From assembly GCA_007741555.1 (NCBI GenBank), contig CP036526.1, forward strand, positions 868,001 through 932,000: a stretch of DNA of 64,000 bases, written 5' to 3'. Within the stretch, counting starts at the first letter, position 1; each line of letters starts with the position of its first letter. Below the pieces are notes generated by a model, which made no database searches, was not told the DNA's origin, and was given only the letters and a program-made list of their open reading frames with translations. The position numbers and the translations under genes were made by a program. The DNA is from Stieleria marina. Lineage in GTDB: Bacteria > Planctomycetota > Planctomycetia > Pirellulales > Pirellulaceae. Shown here piece by piece: positions 55,611-64,000 of this stretch.

Positions 55611-58600
55611 CTAAGAAGCACTTTGGCTAAGGATCTGGTCGATTGCGTCACGGTAGTTAGCGAATTCCTGTGACAGGCTATCGGCAGCACTCTGACTGAT
55701 TACTTCCAGTTCTGATTTGTCACCAAAGAACCGAACAGCTGATCCGTCTGCGGTGACATGGAATTGGTCACTTGAAAGTCGAACCGACAAAACGTCGCCG
55801 TCGTCTTCCAGAACGGTGAGTAACGCTGAGTCACGGTTCGCACTCAACGCGATTTCAGCGAACTGAATTCCGTCCATGCCGGAGCTGCCGGTGAACAAGA
55901 CTTGGTTACCGGAAGAATCCAATTGGACCGATCCCACAGCAACCGATTCAGCAGGAATCGTTGTCTGTTCACCCGGAGCATAGTGGCTGGCCAGGATGTC
56001 GAACGATGAAATCGCACCTTGCAAAATGACGCTGCCAAGATCGGATGAAGGCACATTCGTCACGTCATCGGTCGCGGAAACCGAAAGTGAGCTGGTCGTC
56101 GAACCACTGACTCTTACGCTGCTGGGAAGATCGTACGAGATCGTGTACTCGCCAGGAGGCACGTCATTGATCGTGTAATCTCCCTGCAGGTTCGTCAGGG
56201 CCGTCTTGGAGATGCCCGATGAAATCGATGACAATGTCACAGGGATTCCAGCCAATCGATTGGCGACTGCACTGTTGCCTCCGCTTCCAACCGCGATGCG
56301 ACCTTTCACGGTCTTTCCTGTTCCGTCGCCATCGTCGGCTCCGGTGATCGTGATGACCGCAGTCTGAGCGACGCTACCGCCGTTGCCATCACTGATCGTG
56401 TAAGTGTAAGTGATCGTCGCAGTGTCACCCGCGTCCAATCCGTCGCCGTAAGCATCTGGATTGACGTTCAGAGTGTTGCCACTGACTGTGATTCCTGCGG
56501 CACTGCCGTTGGCAAGTGTCAGGTTCTCAACGGTCAACGTGTCCCCGTCAGCATCGGTTGCACCCGAAAGCAGGTTAACCGTCCCGCTAGCTTGATCTTC
56601 GTTGAACGTTGCAGAGACATTTCCGTCGACGGTGGGAGCCGAGTTGACGGTTTGCGTTACACCATTGATTCTCACTGTGGCAGTCTGGCCGACCGATCCA
56701 CCGTTGCCATCACTGATGGTATAGGCGTATGAGATGTCGACAAATTCGCCGTCGTTCAGCGACGCATAAGCCGCTGGGTTGATCGATAGGGTATTGCCGT
56801 TGTTGGTAGTCGCGTTGGATGTGTCACCGGTGATTGTCAGTCCCGATACTGTCAGTGTGTCTCCGTCAGCATCCGTGGCACCTTCGAGAAGGTTGACGGT
56901 TTGCGCGCCGGCTGTTTCCAGGAAGGAATCACTAAGCGCTCCGCTCACTGTTGGAGCGTTGTTGGTCGTGGTCGTGCCTTCGCCATTGATTGTAATCGTG
57001 GCAGTCTGGCTGACGCTTCCGCCGTTCCCGTCGATGATTTGATAAGTCACCATTGCTGTCGCGGTGTCGCCCGTGTTCAACGCCGCGTTGGCAGCGGTAT
57101 CGAAGTTCAGCGTGCTCCCGCTAACTGTCACGCCCAGGGCTGTTCCGGAGACAGTTGCTCCGGTCACGCTCAGAACGTCACCCGTATCCGGGTCGGTGGC
57201 GCCACCAAGCAGATCAAACGAAGTCGCGTCGGATTCGTTGCGTGTCTGAGTCAAAGGCCCAGCGACCGTCGGTGCGTCGTTGACACCATTGAACGTTACT
57301 GTGACAGTTTGGCTGACGTTTCCGCCATTGCCGTCAGTCACCGTGTAAGTAGCAACGACAGGAGCGGTGGTTCCAGCGGCCAAAGAGTTGTAGGCACTTG
57401 GCGTGATGGCCAGATTGCTTCCAGCAAGCACGACGCCTGTCGCATCGCCGCTGGTCACGGTGTAACCCGCAACACTTAGCGTATCACCATCCGCGTCGGT
57501 CGCCCCTGCCAGCAAGTTGACCGTGTCATTGGCATCATCCTCGCTGAACGATGCAACGATCGGGCTGGTTGCCAAGACGGGGACGGTATTGGTTGTCCCA
57601 TCGGTGATTCCAGTGACCGTGACGGTCACCGTGTTGGAAACGGAGCCGCCATTTCCATCGGAAATCGTGTAGCTGAAAGTGGAGGTTCTACTTTCGCCGT
57701 CGTTGAGTTCCCCGTTTGCTTGTGGGTTAACGTTCAACCGCGTGTTCGCTTCGTCGATCGTTACGCCAGCAACCGCCGTGCTGGTCGATGTGAGTGTGAC
57801 GTTGCTAACCGTCAGCGTATCGCCGTCGGGATCATTAACGTTCGTACTTGGGATCAAGTCAACGATGCTAGCTGCACTGTCGTCTTCAGTGAAAGTGACG
57901 GAAATTGGCGTCGCTGTCGGTGCATTGTTAGCGTCGTCTTCGCCGTTGATGGTGACAGTGGCTGTTTGATTGACAGTGCCACCGCGTCCATCAGAAACTT
58001 GGAACGAGTAGACAATGACTTCCATGTCGCCACTGCCTAACGAAGCGTACGCAGATGGATTGATTACTAGGTTGTTGCCACTGATCGCGGTACCTGGAGG
58101 AGTAGCTGTACTCTTGGGGTCGCCCGAATCGACAACGGCATTGATGATTGTCAACGGATCGTTGTCAACATCATTCGCGCCGGCCAGAAGATCCAAGGTG
58201 ATTTGGCCATCACTCTCCGTTGCCGTTCGCGTTAGCGCGGCGGCTACGGTCGGTGCTGTGTTCGCCGTCGTTGCGTTGGTGATAATCGAAACCGACGCAT
58301 CTTCGCCCAAAACCACAAGCGATTCGTCCAGGCGTCCTGGCTCGCTAAAGACAAGCAGGTACTCGTCTTTTTCAGTATTTCGGTTTGGGATTTCGATTCC
58401 CACGTTCAGTGGATCCGCTGCAGTCACCGACGTATTCAAGAAAACCGGCAAGCTGAACGATTCCATCGGTTCGTTCGTTGGCAGCGGGCGACCAATTTTA
58501 TCTGGCACGCTCAATGCAGCGCCCAATTGTGTCGCTCCAACTGCGATGTATCCGTCTTCATCGCTGAAGTCGCCCTCGGCATTGAAACCGTAAACATCTT

Positions 58601-59723
58601 GGCCGTTAAAGAATCGGTTGGAGAAATCGATGTTGAATGGAACCGCAGCCCCATTGATCGAGCCATCACTGTTGACTGGCGATGCAGTGAAAGTGGTCAC
58701 ATCGGAAGCGACACTCAGATTCGCAGCGACTGTGATGTTAGGAAGGTTGACGTTTCGGAACGCGGGATCAAGAAAGTCCGTGTACCGAATCTGGAATCGG
58801 AACGGTGCTGTATCGCTTGTTGGTTGAACAAACTTGACCTCAAAGTCCGACTGGTCATACCCAAACGCTTCGAGCGCTTCGATAACGGGACCGGTGATGC
58901 CACTGGCCATGTCAGCACGCGAAACCGTGTACGTCGTCGACTGACCTTCGATGCTAAATACGTAATCGCCCGTGACCGAGCTGTCGTCCAACGCACGGTC
59001 AAATGCCAGTTCCTGAAACTCTGTCATCGCAGGAGTCAGGATGCCGCCATCTTCGTCTTCGCCATCGGCAGCGCTGACAATGCCATCGCCATCGGTTGAT
59101 TCATCAATCCCGTTAAGGTTATCGTCGACACCGGTTTGCAGATTCAAAAACTGGGTGAACACACCTGTGGCACTCAGACCACGCAAGTCGTTGTAGCCGA
59201 TTTCCAATTGGAAGATCTCGTTGACGTCGACGCTGATGTTTCCGTTTGCGTCTTCGGGAAGCAAGTTGTCTTGCAGGTCACGCGCGGTCAAAACAAATTC
59301 GACGACCGGGTTCATCGCGTGCGGACCGTTTTCGTTGAGGTCATTGATGACCATCAACGCATCCGCAGGTGTCAGCACGTCATCGTTATTGATGTCAACT
59401 TTGAATTCGATGTTCGCAGCCTCTTCACCCAACGCTGCACCACCGAGGTCAGTCTTTTCGGCTAGCGCATTGAGGACGACCAAAATGTCGCTTGGTGTCA
59501 CCCAACCGTCGACATTGGCATCGACTGCGGCTAATCCGTTGTGATGAGGATTGACGTCAGCCCGAAAATCGCTGGCCAGAAGGTCACCGGCTAGTAGTTC
59601 GCGTTTTTCGAGCGTTTCACTTCGCAGCCGACGCTGATTCGATGACTTTGGCTGAGGCCGTTGCCGCCGCTTGGGAGATCCAAACCACTGGGTAGGAAGA
59701 AGCTTATGGCGCAAATTTTTCAT
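55611..59723 (-). CDS. Large cadherin-like surface protein with N-terminal dockerin-like pair
   Basis: 1370 residues. Basic N-terminus and the motif LEKRELLAG at 38-46. A dockerin-like pair follows at about 50-135 (NVDGWVTPSDILVVLNALAE, NNDDVLTPADALMVINDLNE); it is N-terminal here and C-terminal in the three other large proteins. A middle region of about 350 residues is unassigned. Six cadherin-like repeats of about 109 residues run from about 485 to 1140, with NxAPTV, DADGDTLTV, TITYTYTISDGNGGSV.QTA and V.ING as marks. A carboxypeptidase-regulatory-like fold (IPVTLSSI to VPPGEYTISYDLP) and a C-terminal region follow. Probably a calcium-binding surface adhesin. Promoter at 59869-59896 and terminator at 55511-55545 bound the unit. 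Confidence 0.85.
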   Translation of the reverse strand: MKNLRHKLLPTQWFGSPKRRQRPQPKSSNQRRLRSETLEKRELLAGDLLASDFRADVNPHHNGLAAVDANVDGWVTPSDILVVLNALAEKTDLGGAALGEEAANIEFKVDINNDDVLTPADALMVINDLNENGPHAMNPVVEFVLTARDLQDNLLPEDANGNISVDVNEIFQLEIGYNDLRGLSATGVFTQFLNLQTGVDDNLNGIDESTDGDGIVSAADGEDEDGGILTPAMTEFQELAFDRALDDSSVTGDYVFSIEGQSTTYTVSRADMASGITGPVIEALEAFGYDQSDFEVKFVQPTSDTAPFRFQIRYTDFLDPAFRNVNLPNITVAANLSVASDVTTFTASPVNSDGSINGAAVPFNIDFSNRFFNGQDVYGFNAEGDFSDEDGYIAVGATQLGAALSVPDKIGRPLPTNEPMESFSLPVFLNTSVTAADPLNVGIEIPNRNTEKDEYLLVFSEPGRLDESLVVLGEDASVSIITNATTANTAPTVAAALTRTATESDGQITLDLLAGANDVDNDPLTIINAVVDSGDPKSTATPPGTAISGNNLVINPSAYASLGSGDMEVIVYSFQVSDGRGGTVNQTATVTINGEDDANNAPTATPISVTFTEDDSAASIVDLIPSTNVNDPDGDTLTVSNVTLTSTSTAVAGVTIDEANTRLNVNPQANGELNDGESRTSTFSYTISDGNGGSVSNTVTVTVTGITDGTTNTVPVLATSPIVASFSEDDANDTVNLLAGATDADGDTLSVAGYTVTSGDATGVVLAGSNLAITPSAYNSLAAGTTAPVVATYTVTDGNGGNVSQTVTVTFNGVNDAPTVAGPLTQTRNESDATSFDLLGGATDPDTGDVLSVTGATVSGTALGVTVSGSTLNFDTAANAALNTGDTATAMVTYQIIDGNGGSVSQTATITINGEGTTTTNNAPTVSGALSDSFLETAGAQTVNLLEGATDADGDTLTVSGLTITGDTSNATTNNGNTLSINPAAYASLNDGEFVDISYAYTISDGNGGSVGQTATVRINGVTQTVNSAPTVDGNVSATFNEDQASGTVNLLSGATDADGDTLTVENLTLANGSAAGITVSGNTLNVNPDAYGDGLDAGDTATITYTYTISDGNGGSVAQTAVITITGADDGDGTGKTVKGRIAVGSGGNSAVANRLAGIPVTLSSISSGISKTALTNLQGDYTINDVPPGEYTISYDLPSSVRVSGSTTSSLSVSATDDVTNVPSSDLGSVILQGAISSFDILASHYAPGEQTTIPAESVAVGSVQLDSSGNQVLFTGSSGMDGIQFAEIALSANRDSALLTVLEDDGDVLSVRLSSDQFHVTADGSAVRFFGDKSELEVISQSAADSLSQEFANYRDAIDQILSQSAS
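56310..58270 (-). repeat. Six cadherin-like repeats of about 327 bp
   Basis: In the surface-protein gene. Repeats begin with NTAPTVAAAL, NNAPTATPI, NTVPVLATS, NDAPTVAGP, NNAPTVSGA and NSAPTVDGN. Each carries a NLLAGATDADGDTLTV and a DGNGGSVSQT segment. Unlike the nine HYR-like units of the other giant gene, spacing is not exact. Limits are approximate. Confidence 0.8.
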
Positions 59724-59868
59724 CTCGTGTCTCGGTAGATGAAGAGGTTGAACGGGTAGATGTTGGGGCGCCGTTGACGCACGGCATGCGGCCCGAATTC
59801 AATACGGGAGTCGAGGCATCTTAGTTATCGCTAGCGCGGAATGCCGCGAAATCCAGATTAGAGAGCCT

Positions 59869-59896
59869 ATCTTATCTGGTTATCCTGTTTTATCAA
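59869..59896 (-). promoter_or_regulatory. Candidate sigma-70-type promoter of the cadherin-like gene
   Basis: On the minus strand TTGATA (59891-59896), 16 bp, TAAGAT (59869-59874). Five of six and four of six bases match consensus. The predicted transcript would start about 140 nt before the ATG at 59723. Confidence 0.45.
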
Positions 59897-59947
59897 TGTT
59901 GCAGGGCATGTTTGTCAGTTCGTCGGCGCAGCGGGTTAGATCAGTTT

Positions 59948-62605
59948 TCAGCGTTTGGGTTCCAAGGAATTGCCCTCAAAAGCACTACTTAGTATCCCGG
60001 TATCAGCCAATTCAGCGGACAACTGGGGCGCTAATAGGTCGTTTCTCAAGTCATTTGCGGGCTTTTTGGTTCCGTCTGCTGATTGATCTGAATCGTCAGA
60101 TTCCGAAAAAACAACTCCGTCAGTCTGACTATCGGTACTCCCACTGCTCGTACTTTCGTCGCGGGTCGTATTACCCGCAGAGTTGAACATTTGTGAGAAA
60201 ACACCGTCTTTCAAGGCTGTTTCGTGCTGATCGGATAACGATTTGGCTGCTTGAGGCGAATTAAAAAAGTCTGAATCGGGACTTTCCCGCTTCGCCATGA
60301 AGGCATCAGTGGATGCTGGCTCGTTTGAAAAAGCTGATTCGCTGTCATCAATGAGCTCCGAAAGCCCGCCGCTGATACTGGCGTTCTCCGCCAAGTAATT
60401 GATCACTCGTAGCACATCGAGCGGCGAAATCATGCCATCGTTACTGACATCAATATTCAGCCCGGCCGTTTCGTGCTGGCCAAGCGTACGTGCCCCGTTT
60501 TCTGCGATGTCATTGATCACAGCAAGGATGTCGGCAGGCGTCACCCCATTCGCACCGTCGACATCAAACGCCAAGTCAACGTTATGTCGAGGACTGTCTC
60601 CTACGCTGGCAGCTACCGCCATGATGGGACCCGGTTGATCCGTGACCTGCACATTTACCGTGGACGCGTCGAATTGGTGAATCAGATTGTTCGCAGCAAG
60701 TTGCAACTGATAATCGCCAGCGGCAAGATTGGGAAACTGCCAGACGCCATCCGCATTCGTTGTAACGGTCGATGAGAATCCGAAATCCAAATCAACGATT
60801 GCGATTTTTGTGCGTGCGTGGCCAAGTACCTGAACGCGGGCAATTCGCCCCTGCGGGTCTTCGATCGAAATCGACTCCATCGCGTCGGCTGCAATCAGTT
60901 CACTGGTGGTTCGTGTTAGCAAATTCCCGGTGGAATCATAGGCTTCCAAACGCGCGTAACTACCCGAGTCCAAACCCACGACACTGACGTTGACTTCTCC
61001 TACGGTTTGGTCGAATGCAGCGGACAAGGCAACCGAATCACCCCAGCCATCCTCGAAGCGATCAAACGTAAAGTTGCGAGCCTGAAAGACTTTTATATCC
61101 GCGTTGTCGATCGCGTTGGATGCATAAACCTGTTCGTTATACTGCGCGCCGACTGCTGTCAGAGTCAGCCCAGGAACGGTCGCTGGAACTGCACCATCAA
61201 ATGCCGTCGCCGTGATGCTTCCACCAAAAAGATTCGATCCATCAGCGGCTAGTAGGGTTGCTGTGGTTCCGGTCAGCAGTGCGTCGCTTGCTGACCGCTC
61301 GCCATCGTCATCGCTGTCGAGATAGACGTAGCCGCGGAGCGACCAATCGTTCAACGCCGGCTCAAGTGCGGTGCCAGAAACGATCGAGCTCTCAGTGATA
61401 ATGGCCTCTTGCCCGGAATCCATCTCAAATGCATCAACGACTCGGAATTCAATGGTGTCAAAATCACTGGGCAATTCGATTGCCACATCGATGTCGACTT
61501 GCTGTTGGTCGTAGGTTTGCGCGGTTGCCCAATCACCGCCATCGAGCCGGTATTCCAGTCGATCAATCTGATTAAACGTGATATCGCTCTGGAAACTGCG
61601 GGAGTTCTGATTCAGTAGTGGAACGGCTGACGCAGAACCTGAGACGTGATACACCGAGTTTTCGGCGTCAAAGTAACCGGCGACATCCAGGTCTAGCGGC
61701 ACATCGGCGAGGTCAAATACGCCGTCGCCATCGCTGTCTCGCCACCCAACGAATTCCAATGTCCGCAGGGACGTAATGCCCTGTTGAAATGCTTCCTCAG
61801 TGCGAGTGCCGCCTCGCATGATGCCAGGTTCTTGTTCCAAATTCGGATTGTCAAACGCATTGATGTTTTGCGAGTCGTAGTAGCCTGCGCGATCCGTGTA
61901 GGTGCCACCGCCTGGATACTCGTCACGCGCCCAAAAGATGTGTCCAATTTCGTGCGTGATGGTGGAGGTCGGCCGCGTGCTGGGTGTCACTACATACAGT
62001 CCGCCTGAATAAGCAAATGCGCCTGAGAACTCACCCGACCGGTCAAAAAATCCATCGCTGTCGTCCGAGGAATCAACCATGAAAATCGTAAACGCCCAAT
62101 CGGTTTGATTCTCCGGCGCGTTACGTTGACGATCATTGAAACGAAGCATTCCATGGTTGACGGACGACGAATCACCCAGGTCTTGATCAATCAGAAAATC
62201 GCTGACGTAGCGTTGAAAAGTCTGGCTCGTGTTGGCGATGGGTTCATAGCTGGTTTCGACGGGATCACGTGCGTACGTATCATCAATGACGAATTCCAGC
62301 TTGTGCTTGTCGGTGATCGTGCCCAGCAAATTACTCCACCACTGAACACTCTCGCCAATTTTGGCAAGTGCTTCGTCAATCTCTTGCTCTGTCCAGCTCT
62401 GCGTGTGGTCTTCACCGCTTCCGTCGCTCTCAAAGAACACTGGCGTCACGGTGACGGAGCCGAGAAAGAATTCGCCCGTATCAAGATTGGTTGGTCCGAA
62501 TGCATCGGCAGCTAGCAGCTGGCGAGTTTCCAACTTTTGAAACTGCGCAGATCGTCCATGTCGACTTGGACGGGATCGTCTCTGTTGGGAACGTTTGCGA
62601 AACAT
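59948..62605 (-). CDS. Metzincin-like metalloprotease surface protein
   Basis: 885 residues from the ATG at 62605; the upstream frame is hydrophobic but lies before the Arg-rich start. Export motif LETRQLLAA at 25-33. The catalytic-looking HEIGHIFWARDEY at 218-230 fits HExxHxxWxxD, with His218, Glu219, His222 and Asp228; a Met-turn-like PGIMRGG has Met263. Beyond are beta-rich regions, an SdrD-B-like segment (RGYVYLDSDDDGERSASD), a second one (NADGVWQFPNLAAGDYQL), and two dockerin-like loops (GANGVTPADILAVINDIAE, SNDGMISPLDVLRVINYLAE). The C-terminal 150 residues are Ser/Asp-rich. It is a secreted or surface protease candidate. Confidence 0.8.
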   Translation of the reverse strand: MFRKRSQQRRSRPSRHGRSAQFQKLETRQLLAADAFGPTNLDTGEFFLGSVTVTPVFFESDGSGEDHTQSWTEQEIDEALAKIGESVQWWSNLLGTITDKHKLEFVIDDTYARDPVETSYEPIANTSQTFQRYVSDFLIDQDLGDSSSVNHGMLRFNDRQRNAPENQTDWAFTIFMVDSSDDSDGFFDRSGEFSGAFAYSGGLYVVTPSTRPTSTITHEIGHIFWARDEYPGGGTYTDRAGYYDSQNINAFDNPNLEQEPGIMRGGTRTEEAFQQGITSLRTLEFVGWRDSDGDGVFDLADVPLDLDVAGYFDAENSVYHVSGSASAVPLLNQNSRSFQSDITFNQIDRLEYRLDGGDWATAQTYDQQQVDIDVAIELPSDFDTIEFRVVDAFEMDSGQEAIITESSIVSGTALEPALNDWSLRGYVYLDSDDDGERSASDALLTGTTATLLAADGSNLFGGSITATAFDGAVPATVPGLTLTAVGAQYNEQVYASNAIDNADIKVFQARNFTFDRFEDGWGDSVALSAAFDQTVGEVNVSVVGLDSGSYARLEAYDSTGNLLTRTTSELIAADAMESISIEDPQGRIARVQVLGHARTKIAIVDLDFGFSSTVTTNADGVWQFPNLAAGDYQLQLAANNLIHQFDASTVNVQVTDQPGPIMAVAASVGDSPRHNVDLAFDVDGANGVTPADILAVINDIAENGARTLGQHETAGLNIDVSNDGMISPLDVLRVINYLAENASISGGLSELIDDSESAFSNEPASTDAFMAKRESPDSDFFNSPQAAKSLSDQHETALKDGVFSQMFNSAGNTTRDESTSSGSTDSQTDGVVFSESDDSDQSADGTKKPANDLRNDLLAPQLSAELADTGILSSAFEGNSLEPKR

Positions 62606-62899
62606 GAGCAGAAAAAGAGGGGCTCCGAGTAGAAATCGGGGGCACAAAACAGATCAGTCTCTGGGATGCCACTTCCCTATGGTTATCGGACCGAAACGAC
62701 CCATACATCGGTTAGACGCTATTTAACCGGAAAAGTCTCGCTCAGCGTCACGATTTTAAGCAATCCAATGATGCCACCTGCCCACTACTGCATGCCGACA
62801 CCCTCTGGGGAAGGTGGACATGCGTGATCCGCAGGGCGGTTTGCGATGGCAGTTGCTTTCTAAAACTTGTCATGATCAACGGGCCGGGTGGCCCGTCGA

Positions 62900-64000
62900 T
62901 TACAGGCTCGCGAAAAGTTCGTCGATAGCATTCAGGTCCGTGTCGCCATCGGCGTCAGCACTCTCGCGTGCCTTGGTTGCGTCAGCAGCCAAATCGTCGA
63001 CAAGACTGTCCAGTTTGATTGCTTCTGGCTGGTCAAACACACTGGTTGGCTGAGCGGCAACGGGAGCGACTGCCTCAGGTTCAGCAGCCGATTCCTTCAG
63101 CAGCACATCTCCGACCAAAGTTGTTGCACCCGCAAGAACGCCGCCCGAGTTGACTGGCACAAAGCTTGAATTCAAGCTCGCCGGCGAAATGAATTCGCCT
63201 TGTGCAAGTTGTTCGCCGTTACCGTTCTGCTGGCTTCCAAATTCGGCCAAGTAGTTGATGACTTGCAAGATGTCCGATGGCGTGATCGCTCCGCTTCCAT
63301 TGGCGTCAGGGAACTGAGGCATGTTAGCAGGGAGCGTATTCGAGCTGAGATCAATTTCGGTTTGGCCTGGATTCAGGCTGGCCAGCAAATTGATGATTTG
63401 CAAAGCATCCAGTGGCGTAACAAATCCGCTTGCATTGACATCCGCAAAGTTCGTGGGGTTTTGGAAAGGATTGTTCGTGACCAGCAATCGCACATCTTCA
63501 ATCTCACCCGCAGCAACTGAGACGTCAGTATTGAGAATGTCGCCATTGGGTCCCGAAATATCGATTTCGCTCAAGCGGAATCGGGCATAGGTTTCGCCCA
63601 GCTTTGCGTCCGCAGGAACATTGATTCCAAACTGCTGAACGATTCCATTGGCAGGGTCAGCAGCAACATCTTCGATTGAGTTCGATCCGTTCTGTAACAC
63701 GGTTCGTCCCGTGCCAACCGAACCGAATCGACGTCGTTCGATGTCATTGTTTTCAAAGACGCCGTCGCCATCCCAGTCAAACCAAGCGTCCAGGTAGAAC
63801 GTTTTTCCAACTGGAACGGTCAAGTCAATCGTCAGGTTCGGGATATCGAACCCGGTCTGAACTGACAGTGGCAGCGAAATTCCGTCGTCGTTATCCGCAT
63901 TGACCAACTGAGCGTTTGAATCAGGCGTTACCGTCGCACCGATTGCAAAGCTAGTGTCGACGGCGTGTCGTGGACCGCCATCGACGTCCAACGAAGCGTA
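62900..64000 (-). CDS. GEVED/dockerin surface protein (5' end outside window)
   Basis: The frame is open to the window edge, so the start is missing; 366 C-terminal residues are visible. They start inside a GEVED domain (SLDVDGGPRHAV, then YLDAWFDWDGDGVFENND and AGEIEDVRLLV). Two dockerin-like loops follow: NASGFVTPLDALQIINLLAS and NGSGAITPSDILQVINYLAE. A disordered Ala/Val/Pro region comes next, and the end is acidic with LNAIDELFASL. Same protein class as the other surface genes in the window. Confidence 0.85.
   Translation of the reverse strand, partial: YASLDVDGGPRHAVDTSFAIGATVTPDSNAQLVNADNDDGISLPLSVQTGFDIPNLTIDLTVPVGKTFYLDAWFDWDGDGVFENNDIERRRFGSVGTGRTVLQNGSNSIEDVAADPANGIVQQFGINVPADAKLGETYARFRLSEIDISGPNGDILNTDVSVAAGEIEDVRLLVTNNPFQNPTNFADVNASGFVTPLDALQIINLLASLNPGQTEIDLSSNTLPANMPQFPDANGSGAITPSDILQVINYLAEFGSQQNGNGEQLAQGEFISPASLNSSFVPVNSGGVLAGATTLVGDVLLKESAAEPEAVAPVAAQPTSVFDQPEAIKLDSLVDDLAADATKARESADADGDTDLNAIDELFASL

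Overview
The window looks like chromosomal DNA of a planctomycete of the Pirellulaceae (Rhodopirellula-like) group. The main reasons are a DUF1549/DUF1553 plus DUF1501 gene pair, very large surface proteins that start with an Arg-rich stretch and an LExRxLL(S/A)-type motif and carry dockerin-like EF-hand pairs, GEVED domains, PQQ-type propellers, and weak Shine-Dalgarno signals. Placement is by gene content only; no database search was made.

Layout. (1) 1-2293: end of a PQQ-propeller gene, a Tat-exported Gfo/Idh/MocA oxidoreductase, and tRNA-Phe on the other strand, sharing one bidirectional terminator. (2) 2626-17261: a ten-gene plus-strand cluster built around one ExbB/TolQ/MotA-type proton channel and three consecutive ExbD-type proteins (one with a fused zinc ribbon). 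It also holds two tandem paralogues with TonB/TolA-like layout, a secreted prenyltransferase-repeat/HEAT protein, a membrane-anchored PQQ propeller, an orphan SBP5-type solute-binding protein and a large secreted protein of unknown function. This is the best candidate here for an undescribed system. (3) 17271-19372: cold-shock-domain protein, YqgE/AlgH and PdxH. (4) 19478-28502: a 2619-residue surface protein with nine 85-residue HYR-like repeats in exact register, preceded by a TIGR03032-type gene. (5) 28923-41414: housekeeping genes (priA, nadD, flavin reductase, Nudix, cobalamin adenosyltransferase, glnB-glnD), a transglutaminase-fold lipoprotein that lacks its nucleophile, and a Cys-rich secreted protein. 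(6) 41756-47940: a probable five-gene minus-strand operon (ECF sigma factor, anti-sigma-like membrane protein, secreted coiled-coil protein, DUF1549/DUF1553 protein, DUF1501 protein) closed by a terminator. (7) 48209-53296: a ROK kinase that has lost the family zinc cysteines, xylose isomerase, an SDR and a pyruvate kinase with the potassium-independent signature. (8) 53402-64000: a GYF-GYF-30-residue-repeat-SUFU protein, a small beta-rich protein whose start codon abuts a terminator, and three large surface proteins (cadherin-like, metzincin-like, GEVED/dockerin; the last is cut by the window edge).

How the genes may work together. The ExbBD cluster plausibly couples proton-motive force to an envelope process through the TonB-like pair; that is inference. 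glnB and glnD form the PII sensor and its modifying enzyme. The ECF factor probably controls the DUF1549/DUF1501 operon it heads. No CRISPR array, insertion sequence, integrase, prophage or rRNA gene was seen.
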